DNA of 64,000 nt from Pseudorhodoferax sp032153935 (GCF_964253035.1 NZ_CAXUQL020000001.1:7316001-7380000), one strand, 5' to 3'; positions 21,576 through 30,706 are shown, numbered from the stretch's first letter. Translations and numbers: made by a program. Notes: generated by a model not told the origin, from the letters alone.

Positions 21576-22162
21576 TGCGCACAGACGACCTGCCCGAGCT
21601 CAGCCGCCAGTTCATCGCCCATTTCGGCGAGATGGGCAGCCGCTGGGGCATCAACCGCACGGTGGGGCAGATCTATGCGCTGCTGTACGTGGCGCAGAAC
21701 CCCATGAACGCCGACGAGATCGCCGAGGCGCTGGCCTTCTCGCGCTCCAACGTGAGCATGGGGCTCAAGGAGCTGCAATCGTGGCGCCTGGTGCGCTTGC
21801 GCCACCTGAGCGGCGACCGGCGCGAGTACTTCGAGGCGCCGCAGGATGTCTGGGAGATCTTCCGCATCCTGGCCGAGGAGCGCCGCCGCCGCGAGATCGA
21901 GCCGACGCTGTCGATGCTGCGCACCGCGCTGCTGGAGACGCCCGCCACCGACGCCGAGCGCCACGCCCAGCAGCGCATGCGCGAGATGCACGACCTGATC
22001 GACCGGCTGATGAAGTGGTTCGACGACGTGCAGCGCCTGGCGCCCGAGACGGCGCTGCAACTCATGGGCATGGGCGCGGCCGTCACGCGGGTGCTGGGCG
22101 TCAAGGACCGGCTGGCCGGCGCGGTGCGCGGGCGCAAGCCGCCCCCGCCGCCCAAGCCCTGA
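21575..22162 (+). CDS. GbsR/MarR-type transcriptional regulator, candidate regulator of cytochrome bd
   Basis: A 195-residue winged-helix regulator of the GbsR group of MarR proteins. WGINRTVGQIYALLYVAQNPMNADEIAEALAFSRSNVSMGLKELQSWRLVRLRHLSGDRREYFEAP is the DNA-binding domain, with recognition helix SRSNVSMGLKEL. A helical dimerisation part follows, then a basic-proline tail. It is convergent with cydX (13-base gap). Its own promoter carries the same palindrome as the cydD promoter, so autoregulation and control of the cyd operon are inferred. The ATG at 21575 matches the family start (MRTDDLPEL). Confidence 0.85.
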   Translation: MRTDDLPELSRQFIAHFGEMGSRWGINRTVGQIYALLYVAQNPMNADEIAEALAFSRSNVSMGLKELQSWRLVRLRHLSGDRREYFEAPQDVWEIFRILAEERRRREIEPTLSMLRTALLETPATDAERHAQQRMREMHDLIDRLMKWFDDVQRLAPETALQLMGMGAAVTRVLGVKDRLAGAVRGRKPPPPPKP

Positions 22163-22175
22163 CCCCGCAGCGCCC

Positions 22176-22331
22176 TCAGAGCGCTTCCTGCTGCCCCGCC
22201 TCGCCCGGCGCGGGCCGGGCCAGCTTGTCGCGGCGCTGGGCCTCATCGTCCATCAATTCGTACCACATCGCGTTGAGCACCGCGAAGGCCGCGGCCAGCG
22301 GCAGGCCCAGCAGCCAGGAGAAGTACCACAT
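22176..22331 (-). CDS. cydX: Cytochrome bd oxidase small subunit CydX
   Basis: A 51-residue single-span membrane protein. It begins MWYFSWLLGLPLAAAFAVLN, matching the conserved CydX start (MWYFxWxLG, one helix), and continues AMWYELMDDEAQRRDK. CydX stabilises the heme centre of cytochrome bd-I. The C-terminal tail (about 15 residues, Pro/Gly/Gln-rich) is somewhat longer than in E. coli CydX (37 residues). It follows cydB by 21 bases and closes the operon. Confidence 0.93.
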   Translation of the reverse strand: MWYFSWLLGLPLAAAFAVLNAMWYELMDDEAQRRDKLARPAPGEAGQQEAL

Positions 22332-22352
22332 GTGCGTTTCCTCAGGTTCGGT

Positions 22353-23507
22353 TCAATAGGAATGGCCGCTGCCGTCCGCGATGGCGCGGGCGTCGACCTT
22401 GCCCCACAGCACCTTGTAGACCCAGCTGGTGTAGGCCACGATGAGCGGCAGGAACACGGCGGTGACCACCAGCATGACGAACAGCGTGAGGTGGCTCGAC
22501 GAGGCGTCCCACACCGTCAGGCTGGCGCGCGGGTCCAGCGACGAGGGCAGCAGGAACGGGAAGGTCGAGGCCCCCACGCTCAGCACGATGCCGGCGATGG
22601 CACCCGCGCTGGCCAGCAGCGCCAGCACCTCGCGCCGCAGCGCCAGGCCCAGCGCAGCCAGTGCGCAGCCGGCCAGGCCGAGCGCGGGCGCCGCCATCGT
22701 CCAGCCGTGCTGCGCGTAGTTGGCGAACCAGGCGCCGGCCGCGCGCTCCACTGTCTTGCGCAGCGGCGCCGATGGGCCCATCGGATCGATCACGCTGGTG
22801 ATGCGGTAGCCCTCCACGAAGCTCCACAGCACCACGCCGCCCAGCGCGAACAGCACCAGCGTGGCCAGTGCCGCACCCATGCCGATGCGGCGGGCGCGCT
22901 CGGCCACCGGGCCTTCGGTCTTGAGCAGCAGCCAGGCGCTGCCGTGCATGGCCAGCATGGCCACCGACACCAGGCCGGCCAGCAAGGCGAATGGGGTCAG
23001 CAGGCCGAAGAAGCCACCCTCGTAGAAGATGCGCATGTCCGGCGCGAAGCGGAATGGCACGCCCAGCAGCACGTTGCCCATGGCCACGCCGAAGATCAGC
23101 GCGGGCACCAGGCCGCACAAGCACAGCACGGCGTCCCAGCGCGCGCGCCAGACCGGCTCCTCGCGCTTGCTGCGGAACTTGAAGGCCACCGGCCGCAGGA
23201 TCAGCGGCACCAGCGCCGCGAACATGGCCAGGTAGAAGCCCGAGAACGACACCGCGTACAGCGGTGGCCAGGCCGCGAAGATGGCGCCACCGCCCAGGAT
23301 CAGCCAAACCTGGTTGCCCTCCCACACCGGGCCCACGCTGTTGATGGCCACGCGGCGCTCCAGGTCGGTGCGGGCCACGGCGGGCAGCAGCATGCCCACG
23401 CCCAGGTCGAAACCGTCGGTCACCGCGAAGCCGATCAGCAGCGCGCCCAGCAGGGCCCACCAGACCAGGCGCAGCACGTCGTAGGAAATCAGTTCATGCA
23501 GGACCAT
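22353..23507 (-). CDS. cydB: Cytochrome bd ubiquinol oxidase subunit II
   Basis: A 384-residue polytopic membrane subunit. ISYDVLRLVWWALLGALLIGFAVTDGFDLGVGML is the canonical CydB N-terminus, with VGPVWEGNQVWLILGGGAIFAAWPPLYA following. Multiple hydrophobic helices continue to SWVYKVLWGKVDARAI. The ATG at 23507 (MVLHELISYD) is preferred to one six codons upstream because cydA ends at 23509; GGGAG lies upstream inside the end of cydA. It partners CydA in quinol oxidation coupled to oxygen reduction. Confidence 0.96.
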   Translation of the reverse strand: MVLHELISYDVLRLVWWALLGALLIGFAVTDGFDLGVGMLLPAVARTDLERRVAINSVGPVWEGNQVWLILGGGAIFAAWPPLYAVSFSGFYLAMFAALVPLILRPVAFKFRSKREEPVWRARWDAVLCLCGLVPALIFGVAMGNVLLGVPFRFAPDMRIFYEGGFFGLLTPFALLAGLVSVAMLAMHGSAWLLLKTEGPVAERARRIGMGAALATLVLFALGGVVLWSFVEGYRITSVIDPMGPSAPLRKTVERAAGAWFANYAQHGWTMAAPALGLAGCALAALGLALRREVLALLASAGAIAGIVLSVGASTFPFLLPSSLDPRASLTVWDASSSHLTLFVMLVVTAVFLPLIVAYTSWVYKVLWGKVDARAIADGSGHSY

Positions 23508-23508
23508 T

Positions 23509-25110
23509 TCAAGCTCCCTTGGCAAGCCGCGTGGCAGACGGGTGGACGATGGGGCCGGACGCGGCCCCCACGCCAGGCGGATGCTCCTCGTGCGGACCCG
23601 AACGGATGGCCTTGAACATCAGCTTGAGCTCGATCACCAGCAGCACGGTGTAGATGGCGATGAAGCCCGCCAGCGTGAACAGCACCGTGTGCACGCCCAG
23701 GCTGGAGACGGCCACGGCGGTGGGCAGCACGCCCTCGATGACCCAGGGCTGGCGGCCGAACTCGGCCACGATCCAGCCGCATTCGGCCGCGATCCACGGC
23801 AGCGGGATGGCCCACACCGCCACCCTGAGCAGCCAGGGGTGGGCGTCCAGCCGGCGCCGCGCCGACAGCCAGAAGAACACCGCCGTCAGCACGATGAAGA
23901 AGATCCCGAGGCCGACCATGATGCGGAAGGTCCAGAACAGCGGCGCCACCTGGGGCACGGTGTCCCAGGCCGCCTTGGCGATCTGCTCGGGCGTGGCCTG
24001 GCGCGGGTCGTCCACGTAGCGCTTGAGCAGCAGCGCGTAGCCCAGGCGCTGGCCGTGGTCCTCGAAGGCCGTGCGGTCGCTCGGCGCGATCTTCTCGTCC
24101 GAACCGGCTTCGCGGATGCGCTGCAGCGCGTCGTAGGCGAGGATGCCCTCTCGGATGTGGCCTTCGGCGCTCCTGACCAGATCCTCGATGCCTGGGATCT
24201 CCTGCGTGAGCGAGCGCGTGCCGATCAGGCCCATGGCCCAGGGAATGTGGATGGCGTAGTGCGTCTCACGCGATTGCTGGTCCGGGAAGCCGAAGGCCGT
24301 GAACGCGGCGGGCGCGGGCTCGGTCTTCCACATGGCCTCGATGGAGGCCAGCTTCATCTTCTGGTGCTCGGTGGAGAGGTAGCCGCTCTCGTCGCCCAGC
24401 ACCACCACCGACAGCGAGGCCGCCAGGCCGAAGGAGGCGGCCACCGTCATCGAACGCTTGGCCAGCTCCAGGTGCCGGCCCTTGCGCACGTACCAGGCCG
24501 AGATGCCCAGCACGAACAGCGCCGCGCAGACGTAGCCAGCCGACACCGTGTGCACGAACTTGGCCTGCGCCACCGGGTTGGTCAGTACCGCGAAGAAGTC
24601 CACCACCTCCATGCGCATGGTCTGCGGGTTGAACACCGCACCCACCGGGTTCTGCATCCAGCCATTGGCGATCAGGATCCACAAGGCCGAGAAATTGGTG
24701 CCCAGCGCCATGAGCCAGGTGACGACGAGGTGGGCGCGCTTGGAGAGCTTGTCCCAGCCGAAGAAGAACAGGCCGACGAAGGTGGCCTCCAGGAAAAAGG
24801 CCATCAGCCCCTCGATGGCCAGCGGCGCACCGAACACGTCGCCCACGTAGTGGCTGTAGTAGCTCCAGTTCATGCCGAACTGGAACTCCAGCACCACGCC
24901 CGTGGCCACGCCCATCGCGAAGTTGATGCCGAACAGCACGCCCCAGAACTTGGTCATGTCGCGCCAGATCCTGCGGCCCGTCATGACATAGACCGTCTCC
25001 ATGATGGCCAGCAGGATGGCCAGCCCCAGCGTGAGCGGCACGAACAGGAAGTGGTAGAGCGCGGTGACTGCGAACTGTAGGCGCGAGATGGAAACGATGT
25101 CGAGGTCCAT
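23509..25110 (-). CDS. cydA: Cytochrome bd ubiquinol oxidase subunit I
   Basis: A 533-residue heme-carrying subunit. It begins MDLDIVSISRLQFAVTALYHFLFVPLTLG with His20, equivalent to the heme b595 ligand of E. coli. The second His lies in KFVHTVSAGYV and the Met ligand in FRIMVGLG. AEFGRQPWVIEG corresponds to the conserved GRQPW signature, and the loop before it is long, as in the E. coli-type long Q-loop class. It sits between the CydDC exporter genes and cydB, 39 bases after cydC. Confidence 0.97.
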   Translation of the reverse strand: MDLDIVSISRLQFAVTALYHFLFVPLTLGLAILLAIMETVYVMTGRRIWRDMTKFWGVLFGINFAMGVATGVVLEFQFGMNWSYYSHYVGDVFGAPLAIEGLMAFFLEATFVGLFFFGWDKLSKRAHLVVTWLMALGTNFSALWILIANGWMQNPVGAVFNPQTMRMEVVDFFAVLTNPVAQAKFVHTVSAGYVCAALFVLGISAWYVRKGRHLELAKRSMTVAASFGLAASLSVVVLGDESGYLSTEHQKMKLASIEAMWKTEPAPAAFTAFGFPDQQSRETHYAIHIPWAMGLIGTRSLTQEIPGIEDLVRSAEGHIREGILAYDALQRIREAGSDEKIAPSDRTAFEDHGQRLGYALLLKRYVDDPRQATPEQIAKAAWDTVPQVAPLFWTFRIMVGLGIFFIVLTAVFFWLSARRRLDAHPWLLRVAVWAIPLPWIAAECGWIVAEFGRQPWVIEGVLPTAVAVSSLGVHTVLFTLAGFIAIYTVLLVIELKLMFKAIRSGPHEEHPPGVGAASGPIVHPSATRLAKGA

Positions 25111-25149
25111 GGCGGGGGTCTCTCCGGGTAATTCGTTCAGTTGAAGAGC

Positions 25150-26847
25150 TTAATCCGGCCGCAGCTGTTGCAGCAACCGATCAAAAAGGGGTTCGCCGCG
25201 GCGCGCCTCGGCAACGATGCGGCCGCGCGCCAGGCACACCAGCCGGTCGGCCAGTTCCGCCTCGCGGCGCAGGTGCGTGGCGACCAGCAGGCTGCGGCCG
25301 GCAGCGGCCGTGGCCAGGCGCGCCAGCACGTCGCGCGCGGTGGTGGCGTCGACGGCCTCGGTCGGCTCGTCCAGCAGCCACAGCGGCGCATCGCGCAGCA
25401 GCAGCCGCGCCAGCGCCAGCCGCCGCGCCTGGCCGCCGGACAGGCCCAGGCCACCCTCGCCGAGCACGGTGTCCAGCCCGCGGGGCAGCCCGTGCACCAG
25501 GCCGTCCAGACCGGCCGCGTGCAGCGCCTGCCAGAGCGCGGCGTCGTCCGCGCCGGGGCGGGCCAGCAGCAGGTTGTCGCGCAGGCTGTCGGCGAACAGT
25601 TCGCTGCGCTGGGTCATCAGGCAGGCCGTGCGCGCGCTGCACGCGCCGGACAGGGGCACCAACTCGCCGGCCGCCAGCGCCAGCAGCGTGGACTTGCCAG
25701 CGCCGCTCGCGCCGACCAGGGCCACGCGCTCACCGGCGCGCAGTTGCAGGCCGATGCCGTGCAGCACAGGCGCCGCCGCGCCGGCGGGTGCGGCGTCCAC
25801 GGCGTCCAGCTGCAATGCGACGCCGGCTGGCGGAGTGCGCAGAACGGTGGTTGCGGGCTCCTCTGCCAGCCGCGGGCCGACGCGCCGCGCGGCCAGCAGC
25901 GCGCGGCCCAAGTCCAGCGCGCCGCGACGCAGCCCGGCCAACGGCTCGGTGGCCGCCAGCGCCACGAGCAGCAGGCCGACGGCGGCCGGCATGCCGATGC
26001 CGCCCTGCTCCACGCACCAGGCCGCCAGCAACAGGCCCGCCGTCAGCACGGCCGCGGCCAGGGCGCCCAGGCCCGTGGCGGTGAGCGCCTCCAGCCGGTT
26101 CAGCGCCCGCTCCGCCACGGCCAGCCGGGCGTCGGCCTGCGCCAGGGCCGCGCACTGCGCGGGCAGGCGGCCGGCCATGGCCAGCTCCGTCTGGCCGGCC
26201 ACGAGGTCGATGGCGACGGCGCGCAATTGTTCCTGCGCCTGGGCGCGCCGGTACGCGGGCAGCCGGGCCTGCCGCGCACAGCGCCAGGCCAGCAGCAGGC
26301 CGCCACCGGACACAGCCACGCCCAGCCCCAGTCCGGCCCAGGGAGCCGCGAACGCCCAGACCAGTGCGGCCGCCAAGCCCGCGGCGGCCAGGGTGGCGAG
26401 CGGCACGGCCACACGCAGATACAGCGCGTCCAGCGCGTCCACGTCGGCCGTGAGCCGGAACAGCAGCCGCGCCGGCCGGGCCAGCAGCCGGTGCGCCGCG
26501 CGGGGCTGTGCCCAGCCGCGCAGGAGCCGCTCGCGCAGCCCGGCCAGCACGGCGAGCGTGGCGTCGTGCGTGACCAGCCGCTCGGCGTAGCGCAGCCCGG
26601 TGCGCCCCAGTGCCAGCAGGCGGATGCCGGCGGACGGCGCGAACACGTCGAACGCCAACGCCGTGGCGGTGCTCAGGCCTGCGAAGGCCGTGGCGCTGAT
26701 GAACCAGCCCGACAAGCCCAGCAGCGCCATGCCCGCCAGCGCCGTGGTGGCGGCCAGCGCGGCGCCTGCCAGCAGCGCGCGCGCCCGGTCGCGCCACAGC
26801 AGTTGCAGCACGGGGCGCAGCGCGCCGGGACGGCGGCGGCGCGTCAC
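25150..26847 (-). CDS. cydC: ABC exporter subunit CydC (thiol exporter for cytochrome bd assembly)
   Basis: A 565-residue half-transporter. The membrane domain opens with LLWRDRARALLAGAALAATTALAGMALLGLSGWFISATAFAG, a hallmark of CydC. The ATPase domain has Walker A GASGAGKST, signature LSGGQARRLALARLL and Walker B LWLLDEPTEAVD. CydDC moves glutathione/cysteine to the periplasm and is needed to assemble cytochrome bd. The GTG at 26847 overlaps the cydD stop (GTGA). The sequence is strongly Ala-rich and high in GC. Confidence 0.92.
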   Translation of the reverse strand: MTRRRRPGALRPVLQLLWRDRARALLAGAALAATTALAGMALLGLSGWFISATAFAGLSTATALAFDVFAPSAGIRLLALGRTGLRYAERLVTHDATLAVLAGLRERLLRGWAQPRAAHRLLARPARLLFRLTADVDALDALYLRVAVPLATLAAAGLAAALVWAFAAPWAGLGLGVAVSGGGLLLAWRCARQARLPAYRRAQAQEQLRAVAIDLVAGQTELAMAGRLPAQCAALAQADARLAVAERALNRLEALTATGLGALAAAVLTAGLLLAAWCVEQGGIGMPAAVGLLLVALAATEPLAGLRRGALDLGRALLAARRVGPRLAEEPATTVLRTPPAGVALQLDAVDAAPAGAAAPVLHGIGLQLRAGERVALVGASGAGKSTLLALAAGELVPLSGACSARTACLMTQRSELFADSLRDNLLLARPGADDAALWQALHAAGLDGLVHGLPRGLDTVLGEGGLGLSGGQARRLALARLLLRDAPLWLLDEPTEAVDATTARDVLARLATAAAGRSLLVATHLRREAELADRLVCLARGRIVAEARRGEPLFDRLLQQLRPD

Positions 26848-28490
26848 GCGGCCGCTCCGAGCACGAGGCGGCGCGGCAGGCGCGCCAGCAGCACCGGGTC
26901 GTGCGTGGCCACCACCAGCGTGCGGCCTTCGGCCAGCTGGAGCAGCGCGTCGATCACGGCGTCGGCGGTGGCGCGGTCCAGGTGGGCCGTGGGTTCGTCG
27001 GCCAGCACCAGGCCCGCGCCGACCTGCAGGCTTGCCCGCGCCAGCGCCAGGCGCACCAGTTCGCCGCCCGACAGGCCTGCTCCGCCCTCGCCCATCGCGC
27101 GCGCCAGCGCCGGCCGGTCGGCGCCGGCGAACGCCGCCTGCGCCAGGACCCGCCCCGCCGCCGCTGCCGGCACCTCGTCGCGGCCCAGCAGGAGGTTGTG
27201 CTGCACGCTGCCGGCGAACACGTGCGGCGCCTGCGCGACCCAGGCCATGCGCGCGCGCAGGCCCGCGGCCGTGGCCTCGCTCAAGGCCACGCCGTCGATG
27301 GCGATGTGGCCGCCATCGGCCGGCGCCAGGCCCGCGAGCAACGCGAGCAGCGTGGACTTGCCGGCCCCGCTGGCGCCAACCACGGCCAGCTGCTCACCCG
27401 GCGCAAGCGTGAACGACAGGCCGTCCAGCAGCGGCCGCGCTGCGCCGACGTGGGTGAAGCGCAGCCGCTCCACGCGCAGCGCCACGGCACCGGCACCGGC
27501 CGGACAAGCCGCGCCCTGCGCCCCCAGCAAGGCCGGCGCCGGTGCGGACCACTGCACGATGGACTGGCGCGCCGCCTCGCCGGCCGCACGGTCGTGCCAG
27601 GCGGCGGACAGCTCTCGCAGCGGCTCGAAGAAGGCCGGCGCCAGCAGCAGGATGAACACGCCCTCGCCCAGGCAGAGCCGCCCACCCCAGGCGCCGAACG
27701 GCAAGGGCCCGAGCAGGTGGAAGCCCACGTAGACCGCCACCATCGCCACGCCCAGGGCGGAGAACAGCTCCAGCACGGCGGACGACAGAAAGGCCACGCG
27801 CAGCACGGCCATGGTGCGCTGGCGCAGCAGCTCGGCACTGGCGCGCAGGCGCAGGGCAGTCGTCTCCACGGCGCCGAGGGCGCGCAGGGTGGCCAGACCG
27901 CGCAAGCGGTCGAGCAGGAAGCCATGCATGTCGCCCAGGCCAGCCAGTTGCGCCTCGCTGGCCGCCTTGGCACGCCAGCCGACCAGGGCCATGAACAGCG
28001 GGATCAGCGGAGCGGTGGCCACCAGGATCAACGCCGCCACCCACGACAGCGGCGCCACCGCGACCACGATGGCCAGCGGCACGCAGGCCACGCGCCAGCG
28101 CGCCGGCACATAGCGCAGCAGCTGCGGCACCAGCGCATCGGCCTGCTCGGCCATGGCACTGGCGGCCAGACCCGAGGATGCACGCGCGCCATCCAGCGGC
28201 GATCGGCGTGCCAGGGCCCGGCCCAGTTGCGCGCGCAGCTGCGCGATCTCGGCGCGCGCGCCATCGAACAGCCGACGCAGCGCAGCGCCCTCGCAGACCG
28301 CGCGCAGCAGGCCCAGGGCCAGTACGCCGGCCGCCGGCACCAGCACGCCGGCCACGCCCAGCCCGTCGGCCAGCCGCTGCACGGCCCAGGCCAGCAGCCC
28401 GGCCTGCGGCAACCACAGCAGGGCCGCCATCACATGCAGGGCAATGCCGGCCGGGCTGGCAGATGGGGAAGAAGTCGAAGGCCTGCGCAC
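26844..28490 (-). CDS. cydD: ABC exporter subunit CydD
   Basis: A 548-residue partner of CydC with the same layout: membrane domain (about residues 15-300), Walker A GASGAGKST, signature LSGGELVRLALARASL and Walker B LVLADEPTAHLD. It is the first gene of cydDCABX. The start is taken as the GTG at 28490, 8 bases after a TATGAT -10-like hexamer; no ribosome-binding site is visible, so a leaderless transcript or a slightly later start is possible. A perfect 26-base palindrome covers the promoter. Confidence 0.88.
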   Translation of the reverse strand: MRRPSTSSPSASPAGIALHVMAALLWLPQAGLLAWAVQRLADGLGVAGVLVPAAGVLALGLLRAVCEGAALRRLFDGARAEIAQLRAQLGRALARRSPLDGARASSGLAASAMAEQADALVPQLLRYVPARWRVACVPLAIVVAVAPLSWVAALILVATAPLIPLFMALVGWRAKAASEAQLAGLGDMHGFLLDRLRGLATLRALGAVETTALRLRASAELLRQRTMAVLRVAFLSSAVLELFSALGVAMVAVYVGFHLLGPLPFGAWGGRLCLGEGVFILLLAPAFFEPLRELSAAWHDRAAGEAARQSIVQWSAPAPALLGAQGAACPAGAGAVALRVERLRFTHVGAARPLLDGLSFTLAPGEQLAVVGASGAGKSTLLALLAGLAPADGGHIAIDGVALSEATAAGLRARMAWVAQAPHVFAGSVQHNLLLGRDEVPAAAAGRVLAQAAFAGADRPALARAMGEGGAGLSGGELVRLALARASLQVGAGLVLADEPTAHLDRATADAVIDALLQLAEGRTLVVATHDPVLLARLPRRLVLGAAA

Positions 28491-28498
28491 AGTGCGTG

Positions 28499-28504
28499 AT
28501 CATA
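28499..28504 (-). promoter_or_regulatory. -10-like element of the cyd operon
   Basis: Reads TATGAT on the minus strand (five of six matches). The long palindrome occupies the spacer and -35 region, and the GTG of cydD follows 8 bases later. Confidence 0.45.
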
Positions 28505-28506
28505 TC

Positions 28507-28532
28507 GAATTTTCAGTAATTACTGAAAATTC
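28507..28532. promoter_or_regulatory. Perfect 26-base palindrome over the cydD promoter, putative GbsR-type operator
   Basis: Thirteen bases (GAATTTTCAGTAA) are followed directly by their exact complement, with no mismatch. The core TTTCAG-TAATTA-CTGAAA (28511-28528) has the same half-sites and spacing as the palindrome before the GbsR/MarR gene. It overlaps the -35/spacer region relative to the TATGAT hexamer, so binding should block polymerase. An extra TTCAG follows at 28530-28534. Confidence 0.78.
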
Positions 28533-28668
28533 AGTCTTGCCGCCTACGATCCAGGTTTGCTGGCCTTGACCGCATTGGCGGCATTGGCAAACACCGCCAC
28601 GGCCCGAAAGCCCCAGGGCCCCATAGTAGGATCGCGCTCCTTTTTTCCGCCCTGGCGCCACCGCATCC

Positions 28669-29901
28669 ATGACGCTTCCGACGACCTCCCTGGACAAGGC
28701 CAAGATCAAGTTCCTGTTGCTGGAGGGCATCCATCCCTCCGCCGTGGAGGTGCTGCGCGCCGCCGGCTACAGCCAGATCGAGTCCCTGCCCTCGGCGCTG
28801 CCCGACGAAGAACTCAAGCGCCGGATCGCCGACGTGCACTTCATCGGCATCCGCTCGCGCACGCAGCTGACCGCCGATGTGTTCGCGCACGCGCACAAGC
28901 TGGTCGCCGCCGGGTGCTTCTGCATCGGCACCAACCAGGTCGACCTTGCAGCAGCGCGCGAGCGCGGCATCGCGGTGTTCAACGCGCCCTACTCCAACAC
29001 ACGCTCGGTGGCAGAACTCGTGATCGCCGAGGCCATCCTGCTGCTGCGTGGCGTGCCGGCCAAGAATGCGGCCGCGCACCGCGGCGGCTGGCTCAAGACC
29101 GCCGAGAACGCCTACGAGATCCGCGGCAAGACGCTGGGTGTGGTGGGCTACGGCGCCATCGGCACACAGCTGTCGGTGCTGGCCGAGGCCCTGGGCATGC
29201 ATGTGCAGTTCCACGACATCGTCTCCAAGCTGCCACTGGGCAACGCGCGCCAGGTAGGCCTGGCCGAGTTGCTGGCCAGCAGCGACATCGTGACCCTGCA
29301 CGTGCCCGAGACGCCGTCCACCCAGTGGATGGTGGGCGCGGAGCAGATCGCGGCCATGAAGCCGGGCGCCATCCTGATCAACGCCTCGCGCGGCACCGTG
29401 GTCGAGATCGACCCGCTGGCCGAGGCGGTCCAATCCGGCAAGCTGCTGGGGGCGGCCATCGACGTGTTCCCGGTGGAGCCGCGCGGCAACAAGGACGAGT
29501 TCCTGTCGCCGCTGCGCGGCCTGGACAACGTGATCCTGACACCGCACATCGGCGGCTCGACCATGGAAGCCCAGGCCAACATCGGCCTGGAGGTGGCCGA
29601 GAAGCTGGTGCGCTACAGCGACACGGGCGCCACCACCTCGTCGGTGAACTTCCCCGAGGTCTCGCTGCCCTCGCACCCGGGCAAGCACCGGCTGCTGCAC
29701 GTGCACCACAACGTGCCGGGCGTGCTGTCGGAAATCAACCGCATCTTCTCGGACAACCAGATCAACATCTCGGCGCAGTACCTGCAGACCAACGAGAAGA
29801 TCGGCTACGTGGTGATCGACCTGGACGCCGGTTCGTCCGAGCGCGCGCTCGAGAAGCTGGCCCAGGTGCCCGGCACCATCCGCTCGCGCGTGCTGTTCTG
29901 A
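28669..29901 (+). CDS. serA: D-3-phosphoglycerate dehydrogenase
   Basis: A 410-residue NAD-dependent enzyme for the first step of serine synthesis. The substrate domain includes FIGIRSRTQLTADVF and GCFCIGTNQVDL. The NAD motif is LGVVGYGAIGTQLSVLAEALGM. The catalytic His lies in LTPHIGGSTMEAQ, with the Arg/Glu in INASRGTVV and the following helix. A C-terminal ACT domain (HNVPGVLSEINRIFSDNQIN) is the serine feedback site; the length matches E. coli SerA. It is divergent from cydD and converges on the DUF1275 gene. Confidence 0.95.
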   Translation: MTLPTTSLDKAKIKFLLLEGIHPSAVEVLRAAGYSQIESLPSALPDEELKRRIADVHFIGIRSRTQLTADVFAHAHKLVAAGCFCIGTNQVDLAAARERGIAVFNAPYSNTRSVAELVIAEAILLLRGVPAKNAAAHRGGWLKTAENAYEIRGKTLGVVGYGAIGTQLSVLAEALGMHVQFHDIVSKLPLGNARQVGLAELLASSDIVTLHVPETPSTQWMVGAEQIAAMKPGAILINASRGTVVEIDPLAEAVQSGKLLGAAIDVFPVEPRGNKDEFLSPLRGLDNVILTPHIGGSTMEAQANIGLEVAEKLVRYSDTGATTSSVNFPEVSLPSHPGKHRLLHVHHNVPGVLSEINRIFSDNQINISAQYLQTNEKIGYVVIDLDAGSSERALEKLAQVPGTIRSRVLF

Positions 29902-29905
29902 GCGC

Positions 29906-30670
29906 CTAGAGACGGCGCGGCCGCGCCAGCAGCGGCCGCAGCTTGTGCAGGTCGCGCCATAGCGGCGGCAGCGAGATCGTCAGCAGCAGCGCGGCGAGCG
30001 GCACCACGCAGACGAATCCCAGGTGCGTGAAGCCAAGCGCGCCAGCGATGCCGCCCAGCACGAAGGCGGCCAGCAGGCCCCCCGTGAGTCGCAGCTTGGC
30101 GCGGTCGTGACGCACCGGTCGGTGTGCGACGGCGGTACGGTTCAGGTAGAGCAGCTTGCCCAGTTCCATCCCCAGGTCTGTCACGTTGCCTGTCATGTGC
30201 GTGGTGCGCACACGCCCGCCCGAGGCCTTGGAGCTCACGGCGTTCTGCAGGCCCATGATGAAGGACAGCAGCAAGACCGTGAGTGGCACCGTGAACGGCG
30301 TCTGCCAGCCCAGCGTGATGGCGCCCACCAGACCGAACGGGAACATCAGCAGCGCTTCGAAGAACAGCGGCAAGGCGTAGATGCTGTCCAGCCGGTGCTG
30401 GCGCCCCCAATTGACCAGCATGGCCGTGGCTGCAGCCCCAGCGACGAAGGCCAGCAAGGCGCCCAGCGCCGTCAGCACGAGACGCGTCTGCCCCAGGGCC
30501 ACCCCGTCGGCCAGCTGCGAGGTGAAGCCCGTCATGTGCGAGGTGTACTGGTGCAGCACGAGAAAGCCGCCCGCGTTGATGGCCCCTGCGTTGAAGGCCA
30601 GCAACAGGCCCAGCACCAGGTTGGTCGACGGTGCGCGGTGCCGGCTGGTCAGGACGAGGAAGCGACGCAT
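29906..30670 (-). CDS. DUF1275 (YoaK-like) membrane protein
   Basis: A 254-residue integral membrane protein of the DUF1275/YoaK family of unknown function. NLVLGLLLAFNAGAINAGGFLVLHQYTSHMTGFTSQLADG is the signature N-terminal region, and a second conserved part is SFIMGLQNAVSSKASGGRVRTTHMTGNVTDLGMELG. About six hydrophobic segments are seen. It ends with a TAG stop 4 bases from the serA stop and starts 36 bases after the HAD gene, probably at the tail of the acyl-CoA gene run. Confidence 0.85.
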   Translation of the reverse strand: MRRFLVLTSRHRAPSTNLVLGLLLAFNAGAINAGGFLVLHQYTSHMTGFTSQLADGVALGQTRLVLTALGALLAFVAGAAATAMLVNWGRQHRLDSIYALPLFFEALLMFPFGLVGAITLGWQTPFTVPLTVLLLSFIMGLQNAVSSKASGGRVRTTHMTGNVTDLGMELGKLLYLNRTAVAHRPVRHDRAKLRLTGGLLAAFVLGGIAGALGFTHLGFVCVVPLAALLLTISLPPLWRDLHKLRPLLARPRRL

Positions 30671-30706
30671 GGCGGAGGACAGAGCAAGCGCGGTGCCGGC
30701 CTGGCT

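Noticed and set aside
25141..27732. Long plus-strand open frame opposite cydC and cydD
   Set aside because: Composition of a frame shadow (Arg/Gln/Ala-rich), while the minus strand encodes two clear ABC transporter subunits.
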